NCBI GenBank assembly: GCA_041485285.1
Contig: JBGPJF010000043.1
Span: forward strand, 1 to 19,388
Direction: 5' to 3'
Origin: DATEUP01 sp041485285
Lineage (GTDB): Archaea > Thermoplasmatota > DTKX01 > DATEUP01
Length of the DNA: 19,388 nt
The notes beneath the pieces were generated by a model. The model did no database searches. It worked only from the letters and a program-made list of their open reading frames with translations, and was not told the DNA's origin. Position 1 is the first letter of the stretch. Every line of letters starts with the position of its first letter. Shown in pieces: positions 7,463-14,854 of the stretch. Position numbers and translations under genes: made by a program.

Positions 7463-8614
7463 TTACGCCGCCAGTTGCTGGGCGCGGCGGCCCACCTTCT
7501 CGGCGATGCGCCCCTCGAGCAGGTCGGCCGGCGCGTCGTTGAGGTAGATCATCGACGCGCGGCCGCTGCCGGGCACCACGATGTCGAGGTACCCCTTGAG
7601 CTCCAGGTTGCGGAACATGCGGTGGACCGTCGCGCGCGAGCGCGGCTCGCGCGCAAGCTCCTCGCACACCGCGCCGTAGGCCGAGCGCGCCTCGTCGGCG
7701 CCGCAGTAGGCCTCGCCGCGCTTCAGCCTGCGCGCCACGGCAAGCAGGAGCGCGAGGTGGTGTACGTCGAGCTCCTCGAGGCGCGAGTCCGACACGGTCG
7801 GGTAGGTGCCGCCTTTGGCCGCACGCACGTCCTCCGCCGTCACCGCCGGTGCGCCGCGCCCCTCCGCGATCTTCGCGGCGGTGTGCAAAAGCTCGATGGC
7901 AAAGCGCGCGTCGCCAAGCTCCTTGGCCGCCTGCGCGACGACTTCGTCGAGGTCGCGGTCGCACGCGCCGGGGTAGAACGCGAGGTCCATGCGCTGGCGC
8001 ACGATCGCCTTCAGCTCCTCGCGCCCGTAGCGCAGGAGGTCGACCGTGTTCCCCGCCCCAAACGACGAGCGCGTCGAGGGGTCCATCAGGTGGCGCACGG
8101 AGCGCTGCGAGATGAGCAGCGTCGAGAAGGCGCCGATGCCCGTCTCGCGCGAGCGCGTGAGGTCGTAGAGCACGTCCGACGAGCGCGCAAGCAGGTTGCC
8201 CGCCTCGTCGAGCACGACGAGCAGGTGGCCTCGCCGCTGCCGCAAGTGCCCCTCGAGGGCGTCGAGCATCTCCGACTTCGAGAACCCGCGGTCGGGGAAT
8301 GCGGGGTCAAACGTCCGCAGGAGCTTCAGCCACACCGTGGCGTCCGACGACTCGCGGCGCAGGTTGAGGTACACCCACTCCAGGGAAGTCCCGCCTTCCA
8401 GCGCGCGGGCTTTGAGGTCGCGGGCAAGGGTGTGGGCAAGCGCCGTCTTGCCGGCCCCCACCGGCCCCGTGATGAGCGCGTGGCAGGGCAGGCGCGAGCG
8501 CACGACGGGGGCAAACAGGGCCGTGAGCCTGGCAAGCTCCTTCTCGCGGAACGGGAGCGCCGCAGGGACAAACCCCGCAGTCAGGGCCACTTCGTCGGTG
8601 AGCAGGCGGGGCAT
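7463..8614 (-). CDS. Orc1/Cdc6-family AAA+ replication initiator, divergent
   Basis: This 383-residue AAA+ protein matches the archaeal Orc1/Cdc6 layout throughout. The N-terminal segment FVPAALPFREKELARL is typical of the family. Walker A is GPVGAGKT (~51-58) and Walker B is LLVVLDEA (~130). The lid segment contains YGREELKAIVRQRMDLAFYP and a sensor-2 GDARFAIELL. A winged helix follows from ~300 to the end (ATVHRMFRNLELKGYLDI). Sensor 1 reads ISQ instead of the usual ISN, and Walker A lacks the common PPGTGKT form, so this is a diverged copy rather than an obvious Orc1-1. Family members bind ORB elements at origins and load MCM, and some also act as transcription regulators. ATG 8614 is supported by a TATA box that predicts transcription from about 8615 (leaderless). 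The open frame runs 40 codons further upstream, across the promoter, and that extension is rejected. Confidence 0.88.
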   Translation of the reverse strand: MPRLLTDEVALTAGFVPAALPFREKELARLTALFAPVVRSRLPCHALITGPVGAGKTALAHTLARDLKARALEGGTSLEWVYLNLRRESSDATVWLKLLRTFDPAFPDRGFSKSEMLDALEGHLRQRRGHLLVVLDEAGNLLARSSDVLYDLTRSRETGIGAFSTLLISQRSVRHLMDPSTRSSFGAGNTVDLLRYGREELKAIVRQRMDLAFYPGACDRDLDEVVAQAAKELGDARFAIELLHTAAKIAEGRGAPAVTAEDVRAAKGGTYPTVSDSRLEELDVHHLALLLAVARRLKRGEAYCGADEARSAYGAVCEELAREPRSRATVHRMFRNLELKGYLDIVVPGSGRASMIYLNDAPADLLEGRIAEKVGRRAQQLAA

Positions 8615-8636
8615 AAAGCACCACCACGCGGGCCGG

Positions 8637-8644
8637 GGTATTTG
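8637..8644 (-). promoter_or_regulatory. TATA box of the Orc1/Cdc6 gene (leaderless)
   Basis: On the minus strand, CAAATACC sits about 26 bases before position 8615, directly at the ATG (8612-8614). The mRNA is therefore predicted to be leaderless. Confidence 0.5.
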
Positions 8645-8652
8645 ACCGAAAA

Positions 8653-8785
8653 GGGGGGGTGAGTGAAAGCGAAAACCGCGTTTCGTGGAAGGAAGCGGAG
8701 CGCGTCCGCCCGCGGGGAAACTGGCAGAAAGCAAATCGCTTAAATACGCCCGGGCGGCTGAATTGCCGGTGGTTTTTCCGTGGAA
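8653..8785. other. Possible replication origin: ORB-like repeats upstream of Orc1/Cdc6
   Basis: The divergent gap contains a G-string (AAAAGGGGGGGTG, from ~8650), TTTCGTGGAA at 8681-8690, GGGGAAACTGG near 8715, and TTCCGTGGAA at 8776-8785. The last sits inside the palindrome TTTTCCGTGGAAAA, followed by AAGGG. These recall the archaeal origin recognition box (TTCCAGTGGAAAC plus a G-run), but with deletions and mismatches. Location next to an Orc1/Cdc6 gene fits the usual archaeal origin arrangement. A short AT-richer stretch (8731-8747) doubles as a promoter. This is suggestive only. Confidence 0.3.
8739..8747 (+). promoter_or_regulatory. TATA box of the cadherin-like gene
   Basis: CTTAAATAC predicts transcription from about 8770, roughly 10 bases before the GTG start at 8780. 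No Shine-Dalgarno sequence is seen, in line with a near-leaderless transcript. Confidence 0.55.
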
Positions 8786-11700
8786 AAAAGGGCCCTCAAG
8801 TTGCTCGCGCTCGTAGTGGGCGCGACCTTCGTGCTCCCGCTCTTTACGGGCGCGGCGCTTGCCGCCACCCCCGCGGCGGTCTCACCCCCGTCCTCCACCG
8901 TGCCCGCGCCGGCCCCCCTCGCCACCGCGCAGCCGCCCCTGGCGCAGCTCCGCCCCGGGCAAGCCGCCTTTGCCCCACCCACCCCCGCGCCCGGCGCCCC
9001 GCTCACGCAGGAGGGCCCTTCGGTCGAGGCCTCCTCGCCCCAAGACGCCGTCCACAAGATCATCGCCGCCAGCCAGCCCCGCGACAACCAGGACGGAGCC
9101 TCCCCGTTCGTGCCGCCCCCCGGCCGCGCGCCGCTTGCCGACACCGACCAGAACGACATCAACTACGCGCGGTGGCTGAACGGGTCGTCCCAGTACCTCG
9201 GCGAGAGCGTCGACGGCCACAATATCGGCGGCTTCCAGCGCGCGGACATCGACTGGTGGGCCTGGAACATGGGCAACGTCTCCTCCGGCACCGCCGATGT
9301 CATGGAGTTCGACGTCCAGAAGGAGCCCGGCGAGACCATGTTCGTTGAAGTGCGCGTCTACCCGACCTTCGACTATGACAACTTCCAGAACCCGAGCACC
9401 TACTACACGGTCTTCTTCGACAACATGAACAACACGCACGGGTGGGGCATCAACGCGCATGTCAAGGTCACGGCATTCGAGGCGAACACCTACTTCCTGT
9501 ACATCCGTTCGCCGCTGCGCAACGGCTGCTGCATGGTCAATTACACGATCCTCAACATCACCGACTACACCGTGCTCGGCGACTCGCAAATCGACGACAA
9601 TAGCAATCGCACGGCGGCCGACGTCCTCATCCCCGCGGCGCTGCCGACCAACCAGCAGGTGGAACAGAATTCCGACATGGTCGATGTGTTCGACCTCACC
9701 GCGCAGTTTACGATCACGCCCGCCGCCGGCGACAGCGCGCGCGTTTGGATCAACGTCTCCATTGACGACGGCCGCGCGGGCACGACCGACTTCTACAACA
9801 CCACGCAGGCGCCCGCGGTCACCTCGGACGGCCAGACCCTGTCGGTCGCCGCGCTCATCCTGTTCTACCCCGATGTCCGAGGAATTTGGCACTCCTACAC
9901 CGACGCGGGGCTGAAGGGGAACATCTTGTCGATCTCGGGCGTCATCAACGGTACGCCCATCTACGCCGCGATTTACACCTACTCGATCATCAACATCGGA
10001 GGCAACCCCATCCTGTCGTCGATCCCCGGGTGGATCGCATACAACTTCACGAGCTTCTCGCGCTACGAGGACCGCGCGCCGACGTTCATTCCCAGCATCC
10101 CAAACCTCCTGATGTGGGAGGACGACGTGGCAAGCGGGCAGAACCTCGTCAACCTCACGCCCTACTACACCGATGACCGCGACGCGGGGCAGATGCGCTA
10201 CGGCATCAAGTACAACCAGCAGCCGACCATCATCACCCCTGCCATCTCCGGGGACTTGCTGTCCATCAACCCGATCATGGCCAACTGGTGGGGGAACATC
10301 ACGCTCCAGGTGCTCGGCTATGACCGGGGCCTCGACGGAATCCCGCTCTCGGCCGACGACCACGCGACCTCCTCCAACTTCTTCACCGTGAACTTGCGGC
10401 CGGTCAACGACCCGCCTGTCCTTTCCGACATCGGAGGGAAGGCGAACCTCGGGGCCGAACTGGCCTTCACCGTGGCCCAAGGCAGCAGCCTGGCGATGAC
10501 CCCCACCGTGACCGACCCCGACGCCGGCGGGACGTTCTCGTTCAGCCTCGACAGCCAGCCGGCCTTTGCGGAGTTTTACGCCAACAACGGCACGATCGTT
10601 TTCCACCCACAGAACGCGGACGTAGGCGTCACCCACGTGCGCGAGACGGTCACCGACGGGGTCGCCACGGACAATGTCTCGATTGCCGTCACGGTCACCA
10701 ACATCAATGACAACCCGCGCTTCGTCCGCGTGGGCAGCGTGAACCTCACGGACTTCCCGCACACCTTTGCGGCGAAGCAGGGCGAGAAGTTCACGATCAC
10801 CCTGGAGGTGGACGACCCGGACTGGAACCTCGGCGCCGCGTACCACGACGACATAAACTTCGCGGCCGACCGGACCTTCTTGGCCGTCACGCGCGACCTT
10901 GTTGACTACCGCTTCGCGACCGCCGAGTTCACGCCGACCAACGCGCAGGTGGGCCTCGTCACGGTCACCTTCTCGGTCACCGACGGGGCGCTTGGCGCCT
11001 TCGACGACAATGTCACCGTGTCCGTCCTTGTGGCCAACACCAACGACGCTCCGTACCTCGTCTCGCTTGGCACCGTGCAGGGCGTCTACAACGTGACCGG
11101 GCTTTCTGCCTACGACCTGGTGGGCCTCGACGGCTCGACCCAAAGCCACGACTTCACGATGACGATCCGCGCCGATGACATCGATGTGGGCCGCGGGCTT
11201 GGCGACGCGTTGACCTTCTCGACGAGCCAGCCCGGCGTCTTCCGGGTGACCGCCCGCCCCGACGAGGTGAGCGCGGACATCACCGTGCGGCCGAACCAGA
11301 CGGACGCGGCGCGCGGCTTCATCGACTTCGACATCATCGTCACCGACGCGGGCACGCCGGGCCTCACCGCAATGATCAGCGTGCACCTGGCCGTCGCCAA
11401 CGTGAACGACGCGCCCGTGTGGAGCGCGGTGTTCTCGGTGAACCTCACGGAAGACGTCGCGTTCCTCCAGGACTTCACCTCCTTCGACCCGGACGGGGAC
11501 GCCATCGCATACACCTCGGACTCGCAGGTGTTCACGGTCGACCCGCAGACGGGCGAGGTTTCGTTCACCCCCACGAACGTGATGATCGGGGGCGCCGACT
11601 ACTCGTTCGACGTGACCTTCACGGCGCAAGACACGCACTCGGCGCGCACCTCGATGACCGTGCACTTCTTCGTGAAGAACGTGAACAGCCCGCCGACGAA

Positions 11701-12076
11701 CGTGAAGATCAGCGCTCCGGTCAACGGGTCGGCGTTTGCGCCCGGCGAGGGGATCGCCGCGCGCGGGACGGCCGAAGACCTGGACTTCAATGACAAGGAC
11801 CACCTCGCTTTTACATGGCTCGTCGACGGCAAGGTCGTGGCGCAGGGCCCCTCGGCGCTGATCACGGTGGCCAACCCCGACCCCACCGACAAGACGGTCA
11901 CCGTGCAGCTGATGGTGGAAGACACCGCGGGGCTCACCACGAATGCGACGGCCACGATCACGGTCCACGGGACGCCGGTGCCCCCGAAGCAGCCGGGCTT
12001 CGAGGCGGGTTTTGCCGTCGCGGGTGCCGCAGTTGCCGCGGTCGCGGCCATCGCCCTGCGGCGGCGCAAGCCGTAG
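8780..12076 (+). CDS. Secreted cadherin-like repeat surface protein with PGF-CTERM-like anchor
   Basis: This 1098-residue protein starts at GTG 8780. Residues 1-28 are a signal peptide (LKLLALVVGATFVLPLF core, cut near AALA). Residues ~30-115 are a Pro/Ala-rich linker. Residues ~120-470 contain two beta-rich modules opening with DTDQNDINYARWLNG and DNSNRTAADVLIP, which resemble pre-peptidase-type secreted domains; this is a weak call. From ~445 to ~1066 there are tandem cadherin-like/Ig units ending in NDPPV, NINDNP, NTNDAP, NVNDAP and NVNSPP linkers, spaced about 95-120 residues. The end reads QPGFEAGF, a hydrophobic helix, then RRRKP. This matches the PGF-CTERM signal processed by archaeosortase A and coupled to lipid attachment in haloarchaea. 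Many N-x-S/T sequons suggest glycosylation. It is probably an adhesin or envelope protein. Its stop codon lies 6 bases from that of the convergent DUF92 gene. Confidence 0.87.
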   Translation: MEKRALKLLALVVGATFVLPLFTGAALAATPAAVSPPSSTVPAPAPLATAQPPLAQLRPGQAAFAPPTPAPGAPLTQEGPSVEASSPQDAVHKIIAASQPRDNQDGASPFVPPPGRAPLADTDQNDINYARWLNGSSQYLGESVDGHNIGGFQRADIDWWAWNMGNVSSGTADVMEFDVQKEPGETMFVEVRVYPTFDYDNFQNPSTYYTVFFDNMNNTHGWGINAHVKVTAFEANTYFLYIRSPLRNGCCMVNYTILNITDYTVLGDSQIDDNSNRTAADVLIPAALPTNQQVEQNSDMVDVFDLTAQFTITPAAGDSARVWINVSIDDGRAGTTDFYNTTQAPAVTSDGQTLSVAALILFYPDVRGIWHSYTDAGLKGNILSISGVINGTPIYAAIYTYSIINIGGNPILSSIPGWIAYNFTSFSRYEDRAPTFIPSIPNLLMWEDDVASGQNLVNLTPYYTDDRDAGQMRYGIKYNQQPTIITPAISGDLLSINPIMANWWGNITLQVLGYDRGLDGIPLSADDHATSSNFFTVNLRPVNDPPVLSDIGGKANLGAELAFTVAQGSSLAMTPTVTDPDAGGTFSFSLDSQPAFAEFYANNGTIVFHPQNADVGVTHVRETVTDGVATDNVSIAVTVTNINDNPRFVRVGSVNLTDFPHTFAAKQGEKFTITLEVDDPDWNLGAAYHDDINFAADRTFLAVTRDLVDYRFATAEFTPTNAQVGLVTVTFSVTDGALGAFDDNVTVSVLVANTNDAPYLVSLGTVQGVYNVTGLSAYDLVGLDGSTQSHDFTMTIRADDIDVGRGLGDALTFSTSQPGVFRVTARPDEVSADITVRPNQTDAARGFIDFDIIVTDAGTPGLTAMISVHLAVANVNDAPVWSAVFSVNLTEDVAFLQDFTSFDPDGDAIAYTSDSQVFTVDPQTGEVSFTPTNVMIGGADYSFDVTFTAQDTHSARTSMTVHFFVKNVNSPPTNVKISAPVNGSAFAPGEGIAARGTAEDLDFNDKDHLAFTWLVDGKVVAQGPSALITVANPDPTDKTVTVQLMVEDTAGLTTNATATITVHGTPVPPKQPGFEAGFAVAGAAVAAVAAIALRRRKP

Positions 12077-12082
12077 CGCGCC

Positions 12083-12850
12083 TTACGGCGGCATGGCCCA
12101 CAGCAGGGCCCAGGCGATCCCCGTCGACACCGCAATCGACAGGAAGTTGACCCAGCCCTTGGTCATCCGACCCCCGAGCTCGAGGGTCGCGCCCATGACC
12201 GAGTCCACCTGGCACCCCACAAAGCCGAACACGACGGGGACGAACAGGTACCGCAGGGTCGGCGCAAAGAGGGCGGCGGGGACAAACAGCGTGAACACGG
12301 CATACCCCGTGATCGCCACGTAGAACGCGGCGAAGGCCGCGGCGGCTTGGCCGAGCGGCGACACGCCGCCGTCGGTGCCCGCGGCCACCCGCTTGTGCGG
12401 CCGGGTGATGAGCACCGCGCGCTCCGAGAGCACCCCGACTTCGGAGGCAAGGGTGTCAGCGGCGGCCACCGCAATCGCCGTCAGGAACACCAAGCCGCTT
12501 GCGCCCGGCGGGAAGGCGCCGGGCATCAAGCCGGCCACCGCCGCGATTGCAGCCGGGGGAGCCCCGTTTGCAACGACGTTTTTCCAGGTGCGCTCGCCGC
12601 GCTTGCCTTCCGCCACGCCCATTTCGAGCTTCTTCTGGAAGCGGTACTTGGTCGCCGCAAACGACGAAACCATGTAGAACAGCAGGACGCCGAGCCACGC
12701 GGGGTGCCCGAGCACGCCGATCGTGAGGCCGACGGCCACGGCCGCGACGATGCCGGTCGCGTCGAGGAGCTGCTTCCGGTAGGCCACGACGGCGATGGCG
12801 AGGCAAACGCCGCCGACGGAGGCCAGGCTCCAGAGGGAAAGCTCCACCAC
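12083..12850 (-). CDS. DUF92 family integral membrane protein (VTE6/TMEM19-like)
   Basis: This hydrophobic protein of about 255 residues has five to seven membrane helices. It matches the DUF92/TIGR00297 family by segments such as YRKQLLDATGIVAAVAVG near the N-terminus, KYRFQKKLEMGVAEGKRGER, ADTLASEVGVLS, and VFGFVGCQVDSVMGATLE near the end. Plant VTE6 in this family phosphorylates phytyl phosphate, so a polyprenyl-phosphate kinase role is plausible; the archaeal members are uncharacterised as far as I know. The next gene upstream is a UbiA prenyltransferase, which fits prenyl-chain metabolism. The frame opens at GTG 12868, but the TATA box at 12877-12884 predicts transcription from about 12854. 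GTG 12850 (or 12847) is therefore the likely leaderless start, and it gives the usual short family N-terminus (VELSLWSLA). Confidence 0.82.
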   Translation of the reverse strand: MVELSLWSLASVGGVCLAIAVVAYRKQLLDATGIVAAVAVGLTIGVLGHPAWLGVLLFYMVSSFAATKYRFQKKLEMGVAEGKRGERTWKNVVANGAPPAAIAAVAGLMPGAFPPGASGLVFLTAIAVAAADTLASEVGVLSERAVLITRPHKRVAAGTDGGVSPLGQAAAAFAAFYVAITGYAVFTLFVPAALFAPTLRYLFVPVVFGFVGCQVDSVMGATLELGGRMTKGWVNFLSIAVSTGIAWALLWAMPP

Positions 12851-12876
12851 AAATCGCGCGGGAGCCACGCGCCCTA

Positions 12877-12884
12877 TATCTAAG
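12877..12884 (-). promoter_or_regulatory. TATA box of the DUF92 gene
   Basis: On the minus strand, CTTAGATA (extended to CTTAGATATA) places the transcript start near 12854. This is downstream of the first possible start codon (12868) and at the GTG pair 12850/12847, so it shortens the gene by six or seven codons. Confidence 0.5.
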
Positions 12885-12939
12885 TTTGGCGGATCGCCGT
12901 TGATGTTTCCGCGGGTTGCCGGTCGGGCTCACGGCGCCT

Positions 12940-13932
12940 TTAGGAGAAGACATAGGTGAGGCAAAACCCGACGGCGAGCGCCATGAGGAGGAAGTACATG
13001 TGCGCCCACATCGGGTTGTTCTCGAAGTTCCGGTCCTTCGAGTTGGCCCACTCCTTCGTGTGGATGAGCACGTAGCCGCTCCAAAAGAGGAGGATGACGA
13101 GGAGGTTTGCCCGGTCGTAGAGGATCTGCAGCCACACGAGGACGGTGATGACCGCAAGGGGGATCACGAAGAACGTGGCGGTGATGGTGGCCGCGCGCTC
13201 GACCCCGATGACGATGGGGAGCGTGCGCATCCCGTACTCCTTGTCGCCCGGCATGTCGGTGAAGTCCTTCGTCGTGGCCGCTCCGAAGAGGAACACGAAC
13301 AGGATGAACCCAACCGCCCACGGCACGGGGCTCAAGGGGTCGCCGAAGATCGACCAGCTTGCAAGGACGCCGAAGAGGCCGCGGGCAAGCGCGATGGTGG
13401 CGTTGTTGACGAGGAACAGGCGCTTCGTGCGAAGGGGCGGCGCGCTGTACGCGATCGTGAGGAGCAGGATCGCGAACACGAACACGAAGAACGCGGGGTT
13501 GATGAAGCTCGCGCGGAAGATGGTGAACAGGTAGAGGAGGTAAGCGATCGTGGTGGCCTCTTGGGGGTTGATCGCCCCGCGGGGGAGCGGCCGCTCGGGC
13601 TTGTTGATGCGGTCGATGTCGAGGTCGTAGACGCCGTTCAGCGTGTTGGACGCGGCGTTCACCGCCACCAGCGCACCCACCCCCCAGATCATGGTGGTGA
13701 CGAACTTCGCGGGGTCGGCCGTCCAGTGCGCCCACGCCGTGGACTTCTCGCCCATCAGGCCGAAGCAGACCCCTGCAATGATGGGGGCAAGGAGGGTGAA
13801 GGGGCGGACAAGCTCGACGAGGGCGGCAAGGCGAGGCATCTCGGAGCGGTGGCGCAGCGCATAGCCGAAAGCCACAACCAGGATGGCGGCGCCCGCCACC
13901 CACGCGAGGACGTCGGGGTTGAGGAGAGCCAC
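12940..13932 (-). CDS. UbiA-family prenyltransferase
   Basis: This 330-residue integral membrane protein has about nine hydrophobic helices. Both UbiA aspartate motifs are present: NGVYDLDID (N-x3-D-x3-D, near residue 101) followed by KPERPLPRG, and DFTDMPGDKEYG (near 222). UbiA enzymes transfer a polyprenyl chain from its diphosphate with magnesium. In archaea they make digeranylgeranylglyceryl phosphate (the second ether-lipid prenylation), respiratory quinones or heme side chains, and the sequence alone does not decide which. An extra N-terminal membrane helix (residues ~8-25) precedes the usual first helix (LVELVRPFTLLAPIIAG). The start is GTG 13932, about 10 bases after the transcript start predicted from its TATA box. 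It lies upstream of DUF92 on the same strand, but each gene appears to have its own promoter. Confidence 0.88.
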   Translation of the reverse strand: MALLNPDVLAWVAGAAILVVAFGYALRHRSEMPRLAALVELVRPFTLLAPIIAGVCFGLMGEKSTAWAHWTADPAKFVTTMIWGVGALVAVNAASNTLNGVYDLDIDRINKPERPLPRGAINPQEATTIAYLLYLFTIFRASFINPAFFVFVFAILLLTIAYSAPPLRTKRLFLVNNATIALARGLFGVLASWSIFGDPLSPVPWAVGFILFVFLFGAATTKDFTDMPGDKEYGMRTLPIVIGVERAATITATFFVIPLAVITVLVWLQILYDRANLLVILLFWSGYVLIHTKEWANSKDRNFENNPMWAHMYFLLMALAVGFCLTYVFS

Positions 13933-13964
13933 GGCGTCCTCCGCGTGGAGGGAGGGCGAAGCGC

Positions 13965-13972
13965 TGATAAAG
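13965..13972 (-). promoter_or_regulatory. TATA box of the UbiA gene
   Basis: CTTTATCA on the minus strand predicts transcription from about 13942, giving a leader of about 10 bases before GTG 13932. It lies in the 73-base gap after the GPN GTPase gene, so the UbiA gene need not be read from the upstream operon. Confidence 0.45.
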
Positions 13973-14005
13973 GGTCTGCTTAGCGCCGCCTCAAGGGTGG
14001 CGACT

Positions 14006-14785
14006 TCAGTCGGGGCGCAGGTCGTCGCCGCCCGTGTACACCAGCTGCGCCGCGCTGTAGAGGTCTTCGAGGCCCACGAGCGTGTTGGCCGAGGCCGGGA
14101 CGAGCTTGCGGTAGACGCCCATCCCTTCGAAGGCGCGCAGGAGTTCGACGGAGAGCAGCTTCTGGTTGCCTTCGCCCGCTTCGTCTTGAAGCGAGGTCAT
14201 GAGGCGGTCGGGCTCGTCGGCCCACCCCTCGATCTGTTCGACCTGCGCTTCCTCGAGGAGGTCGGCCTTCGAAAGGATGTTGACCATCGGGACTTGGAAG
14301 CGGAAGTGCGTGGAGGCGGCAAGCAGCATGAGGGACACGAACCCGTTGGGCGTCGACGAGAGGATCGGGTCGTAGAGGTACGCGAGCAGCGGCTGCGCGC
14401 CGCCCAGGCGCTCGACGATCCTCGTGGACGAGTGGCGGAACACGAAGAGTTCGAGCTGGCCGGGCGTGTCGAAGAGGAACACATCGGGCGTGAACTCCTC
14501 GAGCACCTCCTCGACTTCGGGGAGTTTCATGGCGATCATGTCGGCGCAGGCGATCTGCGCGCCGTTGGGGCCGAGCCCGTAGTCGGCCATCACCTTGTCG
14601 AGCGAAACCCAGTCGCGGATGTCGACCTCGGGCGAGTAGGGCAGGTTGCCGGCGCCCGGGTCGAGGTTCACGAGCGTCGCGTCCAGCCCGCGCTCGTCGA
14701 GGTAGCGCTTGTAGGCGCGCGTGAGCTGGGTCTTGCCGCAGCCGGCCGTGCCGATGAAGAAATAGTGGACGGGCTCCTCGGACAC
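14006..14785 (-). CDS. GPN-loop GTPase
   Basis: This 259-residue cytoplasmic GTPase has a P-loop GTAGCGKT (residues 12-19), a switch segment LVNLDPGAGNLPYSPEVDIR, the family-defining Gly-Pro-Asn loop at 72-74 (YGLGPNGAQI), the G3 motif FDTPGQLE and a guanine-specificity segment with NILSKADLL. GPN GTPases are homodimers in archaea. Their eukaryotic relatives (Gpn1-3) assist RNA polymerase II assembly and nuclear import. The frame opens at 14854, but GTG 14785 is chosen because GGAGGA lies about 8 bases before it and the P-loop then falls at the normal distance from the start. The PAC2 gene ends 69 bases upstream on the same strand. No clear TATA box is in that gap, so co-transcription is likely. 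Confidence 0.9.
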   Translation of the reverse strand: MSEEPVHYFFIGTAGCGKTQLTRAYKRYLDERGLDATLVNLDPGAGNLPYSPEVDIRDWVSLDKVMADYGLGPNGAQIACADMIAMKLPEVEEVLEEFTPDVFLFDTPGQLELFVFRHSSTRIVERLGGAQPLLAYLYDPILSSTPNGFVSLMLLAASTHFRFQVPMVNILSKADLLEEAQVEQIEGWADEPDRLMTSLQDEAGEGNQKLLSVELLRAFEGMGVYRKLVPASANTLVGLEDLYSAAQLVYTGGDDLRPD

Positions 14786-14854
14786 GGCTTGTCCTCCGCG
14801 TGGGCAAACCGGGGGTCGCGCTTCAACCTTTGGGCGCGCGCTTGCGGGGGCCAA

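Noticed and set aside
8882..11968. A 1028-codon open frame on the minus strand, opposite the cadherin-like gene
   Set aside because: It is rich in Arg, Val, Gly, Asp and His with no domain, signal or repeat logic. It is the high-GC complement of a gene with clear signal peptide, NDxP repeats and anchor.
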